From a virus: a stretch of 23,374 nt of DNA. The translations under genes were made by a program, and so were the position numbers. The notes below the pieces were generated by a model, which was given only the letters and a program-made list of their open reading frames with translations, made no database searches and was not told the origin of the DNA. Of the stretch, positions 1-7,054 are shown one piece after another. The stretch is taken from positions 1 to 23,374 of the IMG/VR virus record IMGVR_UViG_3300019487_000096; one strand, 5' to 3'. Positions within the stretch are counted from its first letter, which is position 1; each line of letters opens with the position of its first letter.

Positions 1-2
1 CC

Positions 3-491
3 ACACAGAAGTACATCGAACGCCTGGCCCCGCCCGCCGCACGGCACACGCTTCAGGCTGGGCGCTGGGCTGGTCTGGGACCGGCTGGGGCAATCGAACA
101 AGGCGCGGTGGGCACCATCCGTGGGCATACACCAGGCCCGACCGCGGAAGGGACGCGGGACTTTTATTACCCCTCCACCACGGACATTGCAGGGAAGGCC
201 CTCACGTTCACGCCGCTCGAACTCTCGAAGCAGTACACGCGGGGCCGCATTCAACAGCGGATGCAGCAAGCCAAGCGCTCACACACAACAGAGTTGGTGA
301 ACAGCGCCGCTGACCACCTGGACCGGAACGGGCCACAGGTTCCCCATCCGGCGCTCGAAGAACTGCGCGATAAGCATCCCCAGACGTATCGGGCGCTGAT
401 GAAGGCCCACAACCGCCGGCGCACTGGCGCCGAAAAGGGCAGCACGCAGCAAATTTATAGAAAACGCCAGGAGCCTCGCATTCTACAATGA
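3..491 (+). CDS. Partial uncharacterised phage protein (5' end outside window)
   Basis: The frame is open from the first bases of the window to a TGA at 489-491, so this is probably the C-terminal part of a longer protein. A GTG at 108 could give a 127-residue product, but the residues before it read equally well as protein and no clear Shine-Dalgarno sequence precedes it. The visible part is hydrophilic and basic, with a coiled, Arg/Lys-rich end (around HNRRRTGAEK). I do not recognise a family. It lies just upstream of two virion-type genes in the same direction, so a structural or tail-associated role is possible, by position only. Confidence 0.6.
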   Translation, partial: TQKYIERLAPPAARHTLQAGRWAGLGPAGAIEQGAVGTIRGHTPGPTAEGTRDFYYPSTTDIAGKALTFTPLELSKQYTRGRIQQRMQQAKRSHTTELVNSAADHLDRNGPQVPHPALEELRDKHPQTYRALMKAHNRRRTGAEKGSTQQIYRKRQEPRILQ

Positions 492-507
492 AGAAGGCGA
501 ACTAACC

Positions 508-969
508 GTGCCCGTCAAAATGAAATGGGGAACCGGGTTCAAGTACGGGACAAGCTGGAAGTACGGGCATGGCACCAGTGAACCGTGGATACCGAGCGCT
601 GGGGCTGCTCGCTTCACCATCGAATCCCTCACGGACTCAGCGGCGGATACCATCCGGGACTTCTCCTCGTTGTTGTTCATCGACAACCTCGGCGTCCTGC
701 GAGCGAAGTACGGCAGCTATCCGAATCAGGTGTTCTATCTAATCTCCCCGAATCTCACGTCCTGGCGGGTGACGGTCAACGGGAGCACGGGCCTGATTAC
801 CGTACAGGACGGATTCACAGGCACTCCGGTCGGGCTCGAACTGGTCGATAATGCCGGCGTTATCTGGAAAGCCAGCATCAGCAATCTCGGCATCATCAGC
901 TTGACTACGCAATTCGGCTTCACCATCGAAGGCTCAGCCATCCCCACCTATACCCCGGAGGTTCCATGA
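508..969 (+). CDS. Hypothetical virion-region protein, beta-rich
   Basis: A 153-residue frame with a GTG start; the region before it (GAAGAAGGCG) holds only a weak ribosome-binding site. An ATG at 520 is an alternative start. The N-terminus is rich in W, Y, G and K (KYGTSWKYGHG). The rest alternates short hydrophobic strands with Thr, Ser and Asn turns, as in beta-structured phage fibre or baseplate-type proteins. I recognise no family. Its stop overlaps the ATG of the next gene (ATGA), so the two are probably translationally coupled and work in the same context, likely tail or fibre. This is inference from composition and position. Confidence 0.6.
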   Translation: MPVKMKWGTGFKYGTSWKYGHGTSEPWIPSAGAARFTIESLTDSAADTIRDFSSLLFIDNLGVLRAKYGSYPNQVFYLISPNLTSWRVTVNGSTGLITVQDGFTGTPVGLELVDNAGVIWKASISNLGIISLTTQFGFTIEGSAIPTYTPEVP

Positions 970-1847
970 CACCCCGCGCTGTGACGGTTAGCACAATGGT
1001 TTTGCTTGCCGCTGCGATGATCTTGGCTTTGTGGCTCGCCCCTGCAACCCCGCAAGTGACAAAAGAAGTGGTGATGACGGATACGGGGCAGACGTTGAGC
1101 AACAAAACATTGATTGCGCCGATCATCGCCACCATTCTCAATACGGGGACGCTGACGCTGCCGACTGCGACCGATACGATGGTGGCCCGTGCGACCACAG
1201 ACACCCTGAGCAACAAGAGCCTCAACCTCTCCAGCAACACGCTCAGTGGTACGCTCACCCAATTCAACACGGCGCTCTCTGACGACAATTTTGTGAGTTT
1301 GACCGGCACCGAAACCCTCACCAACAAAACTCTCACGTCTCCATCGATGTCGAACCCCACAATCACCGGCACGGCAGTGATGGCTGCGGCCTCCTTGACT
1401 GGTGCCTTGAGTTCCACCAAAACCTGTGTCACGGGCTATACAAGACTCAGCCCCAACTATTGCGCGAAGAACGATGTGACGGCCACGAGCTGGACGGACG
1501 GCGTGGCCTGTACCAGTCGGGTGATTGGCTCCGGTGGCTTGGCAGTCGGGACCAAGGTGCATTTGCGGGTTGTGTGGCAAGGCTTATCGAACAACGCCAC
1601 GGGGAGCCGGACCAATGATGTGACGCTGTTTAGTGATGTCGGCTGCGCGACACCGAGAAGTACGTCGAACTACACGCTCAGGGAATTTGCCGCTGTCAGC
1701 GCGGGCACGGTGATCGGGCAAACCGAGTCGATTGTGGTGGCCGATATTCTAAATGCGGTGGATACGGTTTACGCCACACAGACGAACGCCGGCGGGAACG
1801 GGAACGCCGATATTCTCAATGCGACGATTGTAGGGTATTTTGATTGA
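966..1847 (+). CDS. Fibre-like protein with LSNKTL repeats and an N-terminal signal or anchor segment
   Basis: A 293-residue protein starting at an ATG that overlaps the previous stop. A GGAGG ribosome-binding site at 957-961 supports this start. Residues 9-25 form a continuous hydrophobic segment after an Arg, like a signal peptide or membrane anchor, which is odd for a virion protein. TLSNKTL, TLSNKSL and TLTNKTL follow at residues 43, 80 and 117, a strict 37-residue period. Such (S/T)NKTL motifs are common in phage tail-fibre and collar-type proteins. The C-terminal 140 residues are beta-rich with scattered Cys. An alternative ATG at 1074 would remove the hydrophobic segment. The 3' end overlaps the convergent resolvase gene by 32 bases. 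Host-surface interaction is inferred. Confidence 0.7.
   Translation: MTPRAVTVSTMVLLAAAMILALWLAPATPQVTKEVVMTDTGQTLSNKTLIAPIIATILNTGTLTLPTATDTMVARATTDTLSNKSLNLSSNTLSGTLTQFNTALSDDNFVSLTGTETLTNKTLTSPSMSNPTITGTAVMAAASLTGALSSTKTCVTGYTRLSPNYCAKNDVTATSWTDGVACTSRVIGSGGLAVGTKVHLRVVWQGLSNNATGSRTNDVTLFSDVGCATPRSTSNYTLREFAAVSAGTVIGQTESIVVADILNAVDTVYATQTNAGGNGNADILNATIVGYFD
1092..1343 (+). repeat. Three LSNKTL coding repeats, 111-bp period
   Basis: Codons for T-L-(S/T)-N-K-(T/S)-L begin at 1092, 1203 and 1314, exactly 111 bp apart. The intervening residues are Thr/Ser/Asn-rich but not identical, so this looks like a structural repeat rather than a recent DNA duplication. Confidence 0.75.
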
Positions 1848-2328
1848 GGCGGTTCAGCCCGTATCGGGCAATCAGCAAGGCATCGGCCCGGTTGACGTGT
1901 TTTTTGAGATGCAGCGGGGCTAACGGATAGAGCTGCTGCGCGGCGGTCAGAGCAAACTGCTTGTCCTTCTTCAACAACCCAAACTCCCTTTTCCACTCTG
2001 CCGGTCGGACCAGCGTCAAGGGAATGTTGAGGCTCGCCAGCACCCCACGGATGGCCCCTACGGAATCGCCCAAGGAAAAGGCGATCGATTGCGCGTCTCG
2101 CGGCATGGAGCTGACGTTTTCCATGTAGGCCACGAAGGTAGCCATCGAACCAATCCCTTCCAACATTATCCAGTACAGTGCCGCCGGATTGACCTGAAAC
2201 TTGATCTTCGCTTTGCCGGCGCCGTTCGGCATAATCGGCATGTCGTAGAAGTTCCGAAAGCGGCCATCATCGAACAGGACGGCCACGGCGCCGTAGAGGC
2301 CGGGATCAATCCCAAGGATATAGGTCAT
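1816..2328 (-). CDS. RuvC-like Holliday junction resolvase
   Basis: A 170-residue RNase H-fold protein of RuvC type. It would cut four-way or branched DNA produced by replication and recombination, before packaging. The start MTYILGIDPG carries the first catalytic Asp (D8). E70 in YMENV and D149 in NRADALLIARYG fit the later acidic positions, although a fourth acid is not certain by eye. Length matches the RuvC family (about 160-190). I chose the ATG at 2328 because GAGGAG lies just upstream and the ATG overlaps the stop of the preceding gene (ATGA); a longer frame starting at 2385 lacks these supports. It is the last gene of the leftward operon and overlaps the convergent fibre-like gene by 32 bases. 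Confidence 0.85.
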   Translation of the reverse strand: MTYILGIDPGLYGAVAVLFDDGRFRNFYDMPIMPNGAGKAKIKFQVNPAALYWIMLEGIGSMATFVAYMENVSSMPRDAQSIAFSLGDSVGAIRGVLASLNIPLTLVRPAEWKREFGLLKKDKQFALTAAQQLYPLAPLHLKKHVNRADALLIARYGLNRLNQNTLQSSH

Positions 2329-2717
2329 GGATGTCGTCTCCTCGCAGCTTCTAGCTTGTTGGTGTAGGCCCGATGCTCGCCGCACAAGCGATCTCCCGGC
2401 ACGGCCACGTTTTCACAGGGGTTGAACAGCGACCGAAACTCGCACAGTTTCCGCTCCGGCTCCAACCATTCCCGCCACCAGTCCTTTTTGATAAACCGCT
2501 CAGGATCTCGCGGATGCGGACGAAACGCCCCATCGTTGGTCGGCTGCTTGTAGAGGTTCGCGTAGATCGCCGCTGCCCTGACGCACAAGAGTTGATCGTC
2601 CGGTGAGAGCTTGGAGAAATGCTGATACGCCGCTTGCTTCCCAACCTTGCGGCCGGTCCGCGCCGGGTAGAGTTTCCAAAAGGACTCATACAGATCCGAA
2701 TAGACCACGCGGGGCAT
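2325..2717 (-). CDS. Phage replication-organiser-like protein
   Basis: A 130-residue protein beginning near the signature FWKLYPARTGRK and containing a later FRPHPRDPERFIKKDWW stretch. Many phage replication-initiation or helicase-loader proteins end with FW..YP.+.GKK...A and then a P.P..W+...+W segment, so a role in replisome loading is the best guess. Here this module is nearly the whole protein and the usual N-terminal winged-helix domain is absent. A C-terminal part with two Cys (NPCENVAVPGDRLCGEH) resembles a small zinc-binding add-on. It lies 11 bases after bet and overlaps the resolvase start, and AAGGAC precedes its ATG. Family membership is moderate confidence; function is inferred. 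Confidence 0.6.
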   Translation of the reverse strand: MPRVVYSDLYESFWKLYPARTGRKVGKQAAYQHFSKLSPDDQLLCVRAAAIYANLYKQPTNDGAFRPHPRDPERFIKKDWWREWLEPERKLCEFRSLFNPCENVAVPGDRLCGEHRAYTNKLEAARRRHP

Positions 2718-2728
2718 GGTCGCTGTCC

Positions 2729-3844
2729 TTACTTCCCCTGCTTCGCCAGGGCTTTCAATTTGTCGGCATAGTCACTGTAGACATCCTGCTTCAATTCTTC
2801 TGGAGTGTTGTGGTACGCCTTATTGGCTGCGTCTACCGTCAGCGCCGCCTTGATCTTAGCGCGGTAGGGCTCTGATGGATCGCGTGGTTCTGGGGCCGGA
2901 GCATCGCTGCCTTGCTGGGTGGAGTCCGAAATGGAAGCGGATGCAGCGCCGTCCTCCGGCTTGTCCTCTTCGACCTTCAATTCTTCGAGCGCTAGGTGCT
3001 TCAAATTGCGGAAGGGCTCCCCACCTTTCGGATTCGGTTTCTCTTCGTAGCTGAATTGACAGCGGCGGTGGAGAAACTTGAGCGGGTCCGGCTCTAACGC
3101 TGGAGGAAAGTCATACGCGCCGAGCGTGATGCCCGCCCCATCAGTCAGTTTGAACGTCAACCGATGCGGCGTTTTCTTTTTGCCGTCCTTGGGACCGTAG
3201 CCGACCAGCTCCCCGACATAGTATTCGTCCGGTTTGGTGTCGGCTTGCAGAGTCGGAGTCCCGGCGACCCCCTCAATGACTTCCAGGTCAATCACGGGGG
3301 CTTCATCGTGTGTCATCACCCCTGACAACTCAAAGGGGAATGCTTTGCGAAGGGCCTGGGCCTCACTACATTTTCCGAGCTGATTGAACCCCATATCAAC
3401 CCATCTCCCCATCAGCTCCTTCGTTTTCGGATGCCGTTGGGCAAACTCGTTCCACCTAGCTTCGCCTACAAACGCACACCGTTCTCCATCGACCATCTTA
3501 TATACCGTCACCGTGGCTTTTTCTGGATGGTCCGGTTCATTCGGGTTCACGTCAAAGACAGGCTTTTCGCTGCCGGCGTACTTGCCTGTCCGGTCTGCGG
3601 CCAGCCGGTAGCCGTCGATGCCGGTCTGGATGCCCATGACGTAGGTATCCGCTTTGCTGTCCCATCGCTTGATCGCGTAAATCTGCTTAATGAAGGGGTC
3701 CAGGCCGGTCCGCTTGCAGGTATACATGAACAACAGAAACTCGTCGCCGGTGAGTCCTTTGGCAACGGTGCGCTTTAACAGTTCGACTTGCGCTTTGGTC
3801 CAGCGCGGGGTCAGGGCACGTTTGGCTTCAAGGGCTGTGCTCAT
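2729..3844 (-). CDS. bet: Bet/RecT-family single-strand annealing protein
   Basis: A 371-residue protein whose first 190 residues match the RecT/Bet annealing core. The core includes LLKRTVAKGLTGDEFLLFMYTC-type spacing, the GLDPF segment, the IDGYRLAADRTGKYAG block and the GKCSEAQALRKAFP block. Bet coats and anneals single-stranded ends resected by a partner exonuclease. The core is followed by an unusual 170-residue extension that includes an acidic, Ser/Asp/Glu-rich linker, making it longer than lambda Bet (261). The start at 3844 is preceded by GAGGAGG, a near-perfect ribosome-binding site. The likely exonuclease partner is encoded about 1 kb upstream in the same operon, with a DUF5131 gene in between. 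Confidence 0.93.
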   Translation of the reverse strand: MSTALEAKRALTPRWTKAQVELLKRTVAKGLTGDEFLLFMYTCKRTGLDPFIKQIYAIKRWDSKADTYVMGIQTGIDGYRLAADRTGKYAGSEKPVFDVNPNEPDHPEKATVTVYKMVDGERCAFVGEARWNEFAQRHPKTKELMGRWVDMGFNQLGKCSEAQALRKAFPFELSGVMTHDEAPVIDLEVIEGVAGTPTLQADTKPDEYYVGELVGYGPKDGKKKTPHRLTFKLTDGAGITLGAYDFPPALEPDPLKFLHRRCQFSYEEKPNPKGGEPFRNLKHLALEELKVEEDKPEDGAASASISDSTQQGSDAPAPEPRDPSEPYRAKIKAALTVDAANKAYHNTPEELKQDVYSDYADKLKALAKQGK

Positions 3845-3856
3845 GGTTCCTCCTCT

Positions 3857-4717
3857 TTAGTTTGGAAATTCGCGTACTCGCAGATCCAGCGGCCATTCAG
3901 AGGGATCGCCGCCTTTGGAGTGCCGATTCAACCGATAGCTATGCTGATCCAACCATCGTGTTCCTCCGTCATGTGCCCATCTACTTCCTAACTGCTTCAC
4001 AAATACAGGCACCTTCGCGGCCTGGCATTGCTGAACCGCTGACCGAATCCACGCCACGTCACAAGGCCGCGCCTTCGGCCCAGACTCGCCGCCGACGATG
4101 AGCCAGTCGATACGAGGGAATGAAGGATCGTGTTCATGAAAGGGATCAAGCCAACAGCGATTATGTTGAAACTGAACCAGCCCCAGCGCGGGCTCATAAC
4201 TCACAAACCGCACGGCGGCTGGTGTCTGGAGGAGCAGCGGAATCCGCTCATCGGCCGTCGCTTGATCTTCCACTGAGACGCCGAGCCAGACATTTTTCAA
4301 GAACCCGCCAGTAAGACACATTGCTATAGGGAATTTAAGAGAAGGATTAACGAGTAGATCGAGCATCCTCTTTGGCCGTTTAGTCAAGACCTGGAACTCG
4401 CATTGTTGTGCCCACGCCATACAGATAAACACCTTCGCAATCCATTCCATGGGAATCTGCTCGTGAAACAAATCCGTCATGTCACACACGAACACCTTGC
4501 GTGGATTCTTCCAGTGTAACGGCTGCTCCAGAATCTTCTCGTCCAGCCGAAACGTGTCCGCGCCGGGCTTGTAGGCCGGTCCGCCCCAGCGGACATTCAG
4601 GCGTTCGGCATAGCAGTTGCGACACCCCTCTGAGACGTGGGTGCAGTGCCAGCGGCCTTTAGTCCCGCGAATGGGATTCCAGGTCGCGTCGGTCCATTCA
4701 ATCGTGGTCTTGCTCAT
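3857..4717 (-). CDS. DUF5131 (phage Gp37/Gp68) family protein
   Basis: A 286-residue protein with the family hallmarks: IEWTDATWNPIRG near the N-terminus, the cysteine motif C25-x6-C32-x2-C35 within HVSEGCRNCY, then VCDMTDLFHE, VLTKRPKRM, WLGVSVEDQ and GGESGPKARPC. The family, common in phages and plasmids, is usually described as radical-SAM-related. Its cellular reaction is not established to my knowledge, and I assign none. The start is set by a one-base overlap with the preceding small gene (TGATG). Its place between the nuclease and Bet genes suggests a DNA-linked role, by context only. Confidence 0.88.
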   Translation of the reverse strand: MSKTTIEWTDATWNPIRGTKGRWHCTHVSEGCRNCYAERLNVRWGGPAYKPGADTFRLDEKILEQPLHWKNPRKVFVCDMTDLFHEQIPMEWIAKVFICMAWAQQCEFQVLTKRPKRMLDLLVNPSLKFPIAMCLTGGFLKNVWLGVSVEDQATADERIPLLLQTPAAVRFVSYEPALGLVQFQHNRCWLDPFHEHDPSFPRIDWLIVGGESGPKARPCDVAWIRSAVQQCQAAKVPVFVKQLGSRWAHDGGTRWLDQHSYRLNRHSKGGDPSEWPLDLRVREFPN

Positions 4718-4878
4718 CAGCGCACCTTATGGTCGTCAATTTCTTTGGCCCAGGCAGCTTTCAGCTCCGATGGCATGGTTCCGTTCAGTCTCGGCCTGGG
4801 GAACGGCACCTTAAACGGACGCGGGAGGGGCTCGGCAATAACGATGCCGCACTGTTGACAAAACCCCTGCTCGTTCAT
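4717..4878 (-). CDS. Small CxxC protein, uncharacterised
   Basis: A 53-residue protein from the ATG at 4878, which overlaps the stop of the nuclease gene (ATGA). It has one CQQC pair near the N-terminus (residues 7-10), a Pro/Arg-rich middle (PRPFKVPFPRPR) and a helical C-terminus. A single CxxC could form half of a zinc site in a dimer. A longer frame would run far into the nuclease gene and is not supported. No family recognised. Confidence 0.6.
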   Translation of the reverse strand: MNEQGFCQQCGIVIAEPLPRPFKVPFPRPRLNGTMPSELKAAWAKEIDDHKVR

Positions 4879-5432
4879 CGCAACCTGAATTTCAGGACGG
4901 CCAGGGCGTTTTGGAAATAGGCCCAATGGCGCGAGTCGGGTTTCACGACCACGGGGTTTACCTTGCACGCCCTTGTAACCTGGAAAATGATGAGCACATG
5001 CCGTACCTCGGAGCGCGTCATGCGATCATAGGCTTCGAGTTGAAAGTGATAGCGCTCGTCAATCGATTCGGCAAATTTCCAGTCGGCAATGATTGTGCTC
5101 TTTCTCGTCTCTTGGCAGAGCGCTCCGTCGATGGTCCCACCATAGCCGTACTTTTCACTCAGCCAGGTGACTTCCGAATCGATCTGCACGCAGCCCGTGG
5201 CGCGAAGATGATTCAAGAGCGCTTGCACGCGGGGGTTGCCGCTGGTGTCGCCCCCAGCCTTAAAACAGCGGTGCATCTCTTCATGGCAACGCTGGCCTTC
5301 GGCCAGATCCTCGGCGTCGATCCATTGCATGCCGCCAGGAAAGAGCAGGTCCAGTACGGCGCCGGTGGCGACAAAAAACCGATCGTCATGCCAGTACCCG
5401 CGAATACCCTTATGCTCGCCTGGCGTTATCAC
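4875..5432 (-). CDS. PD-(D/E)XK nuclease, Cas4/RecB-like (probable exonuclease partner of Bet)
   Basis: A 185-residue nuclease. The PD-(D/E)XK core is readable: E87 (SEVTW), D102 (GGTIDGAL), D117 and K119 (IIADWKF), then the QxxxY motif at 131-135 (QLEAY), the order seen in RecB/Cas4-type exonucleases. It probably resects double-strand ends to make substrate for Bet, as lambda Exo does for Beta. The start is the GTG at 5432, preceded by AGAGGATT at good spacing and lying 23 bases inside the end of the upstream small gene. There is no cluster of four Cys for an iron-sulphur centre, so it is not a canonical Cas4. Confidence 0.85.
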   Translation of the reverse strand: MITPGEHKGIRGYWHDDRFFVATGAVLDLLFPGGMQWIDAEDLAEGQRCHEEMHRCFKAGGDTSGNPRVQALLNHLRATGCVQIDSEVTWLSEKYGYGGTIDGALCQETRKSTIIADWKFAESIDERYHFQLEAYDRMTRSEVRHVLIIFQVTRACKVNPVVVKPDSRHWAYFQNALAVLKFRLR

Positions 5433-5559
5433 GTTTCAGAATCCTCTCTAGTTTCTCCCCGCTGATTGGGCGGATGCCGAGCTTGCTCATCCGCCGAGCG
5501 TGCCGCGATCCAAAGCGGCGGTGCCCGGCGGCAGTGGAGCGGAATTGCTTGAACTTCAT
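5410..5559 (-). CDS. Small basic protein, uncharacterised
   Basis: A 49-residue, strongly basic protein (FRSTAAGHRRFGSRHARR) ending in a predicted helix (SGEKLERILKR). The ATG at 5559 overlaps the preceding stop (ATGA) and its own end overlaps the nuclease start. Charge suggests nucleic-acid contact, but no fold is recognised. It might serve mainly as a coupling link in the operon. Confidence 0.55.
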   Translation of the reverse strand: MKFKQFRSTAAGHRRFGSRHARRMSKLGIRPISGEKLERILKRDNARRA

Positions 5560-6224
5560 CCGCTCACCGCTTGGCTGGGCACATCGTACAGTTCGAGCGC
5601 CGGCGTCAATCCAGACTTCGCGGCACTCATCGCTCGCGCCGTGTCCAGCACCCATACAGTGTCAGGGAGTTCCTGAAGCACGGCGTGCTCGGAGCGATAA
5701 ATCTTCTGCTCATATTTCTGACAGTAGGCGGGCAGTTTGGTGACGCGCCAGTTCTTCACCAGGCGCATGGTGATGGTGGGACCTCCGTCGCTTTTTACGC
5801 TCGTTTGAGGGCTGGCAATGATCTTGGGTGGGGCGACGCTTTCAGGATCTTTTCCTTTGTCAATCGCCTCCTGCACTTTGGTTTCATGCTTCTGATTCTC
5901 GAGGTCTTGCCGTTCCTTGGCCTTCTGCTGTTGGTCCATGAACCATCGGCCCGTGCCCTGCTTGACGCGGACCTCCTCCGACATCAGGGGCTCTAAAACC
6001 TTTTCTTCCTTGCTGCGGACGGCGTTCAGTGCTTGGCGGATGGGCTTCTTGAGACTTTCAAAAAACTCCTCAACCTTCTTCCGGCGAACCACGAGCTGGC
6101 CGATCCATTGCATTCCTACTTCGTAGTCCTCTTGCGTCTTAATCTGTTTGGGCGCGGCACCAATCACGGCAATCACGCGCTGCGCGGCATCTTGTTCGCT
6201 GGTGATGGGAGTATTCAGGTCCAT
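5556..6224 (-). CDS. Coiled-coil phage protein of the recombination cassette
   Basis: A 222-residue protein with a long charged helical stretch (residues about 35-125; WIGQLVVRRKKVEEFFESLK, then repeated K/E/Q heptad-like segments). A compact C-terminal part follows (VKNWRVTK, then a closing segment ending in LELYDVP). Proteins of this layout, with a helix built around 'kkieeffdplkk' and a C-terminal 'p.l...v', often sit beside recT/bet and exonuclease genes in phages. Their function is not established. AAAGGAG lies seven bases before the ATG at 6224, fixing the start and excluding a longer frame. Its end overlaps the small basic gene. Confidence 0.72.
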   Translation of the reverse strand: MDLNTPITSEQDAAQRVIAVIGAAPKQIKTQEDYEVGMQWIGQLVVRRKKVEEFFESLKKPIRQALNAVRSKEEKVLEPLMSEEVRVKQGTGRWFMDQQQKAKERQDLENQKHETKVQEAIDKGKDPESVAPPKIIASPQTSVKSDGGPTITMRLVKNWRVTKLPAYCQKYEQKIYRSEHAVLQELPDTVWVLDTARAMSAAKSGLTPALELYDVPSQAVSG

Positions 6225-6415
6225 AGCTTCTCCTTTATGGTTTTCCAGAGCCGATAGAGCGCAGCTCGGAAGCGGTGGGGTTTTGTGAGTTGCATGCCTT
6301 CGTAGTAGATGCACGCGGGGCAGACCGGAGGAGTGTGGGTGTCCGGCGGCACCCGAAAGGCGTACCAACATGTCTCACACTGATACGAGAGCAGTCCTAC
6401 GCGCCGTACAGACAT
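6215..6415 (-). CDS. Small zinc-ribbon protein
   Basis: A 66-residue protein with two CxxC pairs, CETC and CPAC, about 16 residues apart in the first half, a typical zinc-ribbon layout. A basic amphipathic helix follows (FRAALYRLWKTIKEKLW). The ATG lies inside the end of the upstream gene and the stop overlaps the start of the coiled-coil gene, so it is translationally coupled on both sides. It may bind nucleic acid or a protein partner; no specific family recognised. Confidence 0.65.
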   Translation of the reverse strand: MSVRRVGLLSYQCETCWYAFRVPPDTHTPPVCPACIYYEGMQLTKPHRFRAALYRLWKTIKEKLWT

Positions 6416-6633
6416 GGAAAGAGCTCACGATAGTCTTGTTCCGGCCAGCCGTAGTGCTCCGGCTCCAGCGGGGTCGGTGCCGGCAGAACTGGCTCGAACA
6501 TCTCTGGGGCTGTCTGTGTTGGGTATAATTTTAAGGGCAGTGCTGGCTGCGGTGCGGCGTTGTAGGTGGCGAGCATCAACAACACCATGATCCAGAGGGC
6601 CGCGAACGCGAGATAGAACATTAGGGATCGCAT
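6397..6633 (-). CDS. Small single-pass membrane protein
   Basis: A 78-residue protein from the ATG at 6633, chosen because AAAGGAG lies seven bases upstream. Residues 3-23 (SLMFYLAFAALWIMVLLML) form one clear transmembrane segment. A Pro-rich tail follows (APQPALPLKLYPTQ; PVLPAPTPLEPEHYGWPEQD). The frame stays open upstream; an ATG at 6777 with GGGGAG before it would add 48 hydrophilic residues, so a longer form cannot be excluded. The topology resembles small phage inner-membrane proteins, but no specific role is visible. It overlaps the following zinc-ribbon gene. Confidence 0.55.
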   Translation of the reverse strand: MRSLMFYLAFAALWIMVLLMLATYNAAPQPALPLKLYPTQTAPEMFEPVLPAPTPLEPEHYGWPEQDYRELFPCLYGA

Positions 6634-6799
6634 AGCGGACTCCTTTGCTACGCCTGGCTGGGAACGTGCCCGCTCAAGACCCGTTCCCGTCCCAGGATCG
6701 TCGAGGGCGAACTGTGCGGCTGCGTGCGCGGCCGAGTCGTGCGGAACACTGTTCCTGTTATCCACGAGTGATGGCATCGTTCGCTCCCCGTCGATGCGT

Positions 6800-7018
6800 T
6801 TACGCGACACGCCAGACCCGCACAGAGCCGTTGCGCTGCTTCTTCATGCTGATCGTGATGCCGTAGACTCGTTTGGCAAGACCATGAATCGGGCCACGCG
6901 GGACTCTGCGCTTCGGGATTAGGAAACTCTCTCCAATTTTCATGGTCCTGAAGGGGTACAGATCACGATTGCCTTTCAGCCGTGACGGGGGCGGGATGTG
7001 ACGTGCGACTTTGAACAT
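6800..7018 (-). CDS. Small basic phage protein, first gene of leftward operon
   Basis: A 72-residue protein. The central LYPFRTMKIGESFLIP matches a pattern seen in many short phage proteins (YPF..M+.GESF.VP, ending near VWRV). The family has no known function to me. The ATG at 7018 is favoured because the conserved YPF lies upstream of the next Met, and because a sigma70-type promoter ends about seven bases before this ATG, which excludes any longer start. No ribosome-binding site precedes it, consistent with a leaderless message. The 167-base interval between this gene and the start at 6633 holds only the possible N-terminal extension of the membrane protein. Confidence 0.65.
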   Translation of the reverse strand: MFKVARHIPPPSRLKGNRDLYPFRTMKIGESFLIPKRRVPRGPIHGLAKRVYGITISMKKQRNGSVRVWRVA

Positions 7019-7025
7019 GCAGGCG

Positions 7026-7054
7026 ATTCTAGCCAGGCTGCAATTTCTTGTCAA
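7026..7054 (-). promoter_or_regulatory. Strong sigma70-like promoter of leftward operon, leaderless
   Basis: On the minus strand TTGACA (7054-7049), a 17-base spacer and TAGAAT (7031-7026) give a perfect -35 and a 5/6 -10. The predicted transcription start, about seven bases on, is 7018-7019, at the first base of the ATG of the first gene. Confidence 0.8.

Noticed and set aside
948-1580. Long minus-strand frames opposite the fibre-like gene
   Set aside because: They mirror the codon pattern of the sense gene and have no start signals or family features.
4875-5432. Cas4 of a CRISPR system
   Set aside because: The nuclease motifs fit, but the four-Cys iron-sulphur cluster is missing and no CRISPR repeats or other cas genes are present.
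6758-6766. TTATCCACG as a DnaA box
   Set aside because: It is a single site with one mismatch, within possible coding DNA, and lacks partner boxes.
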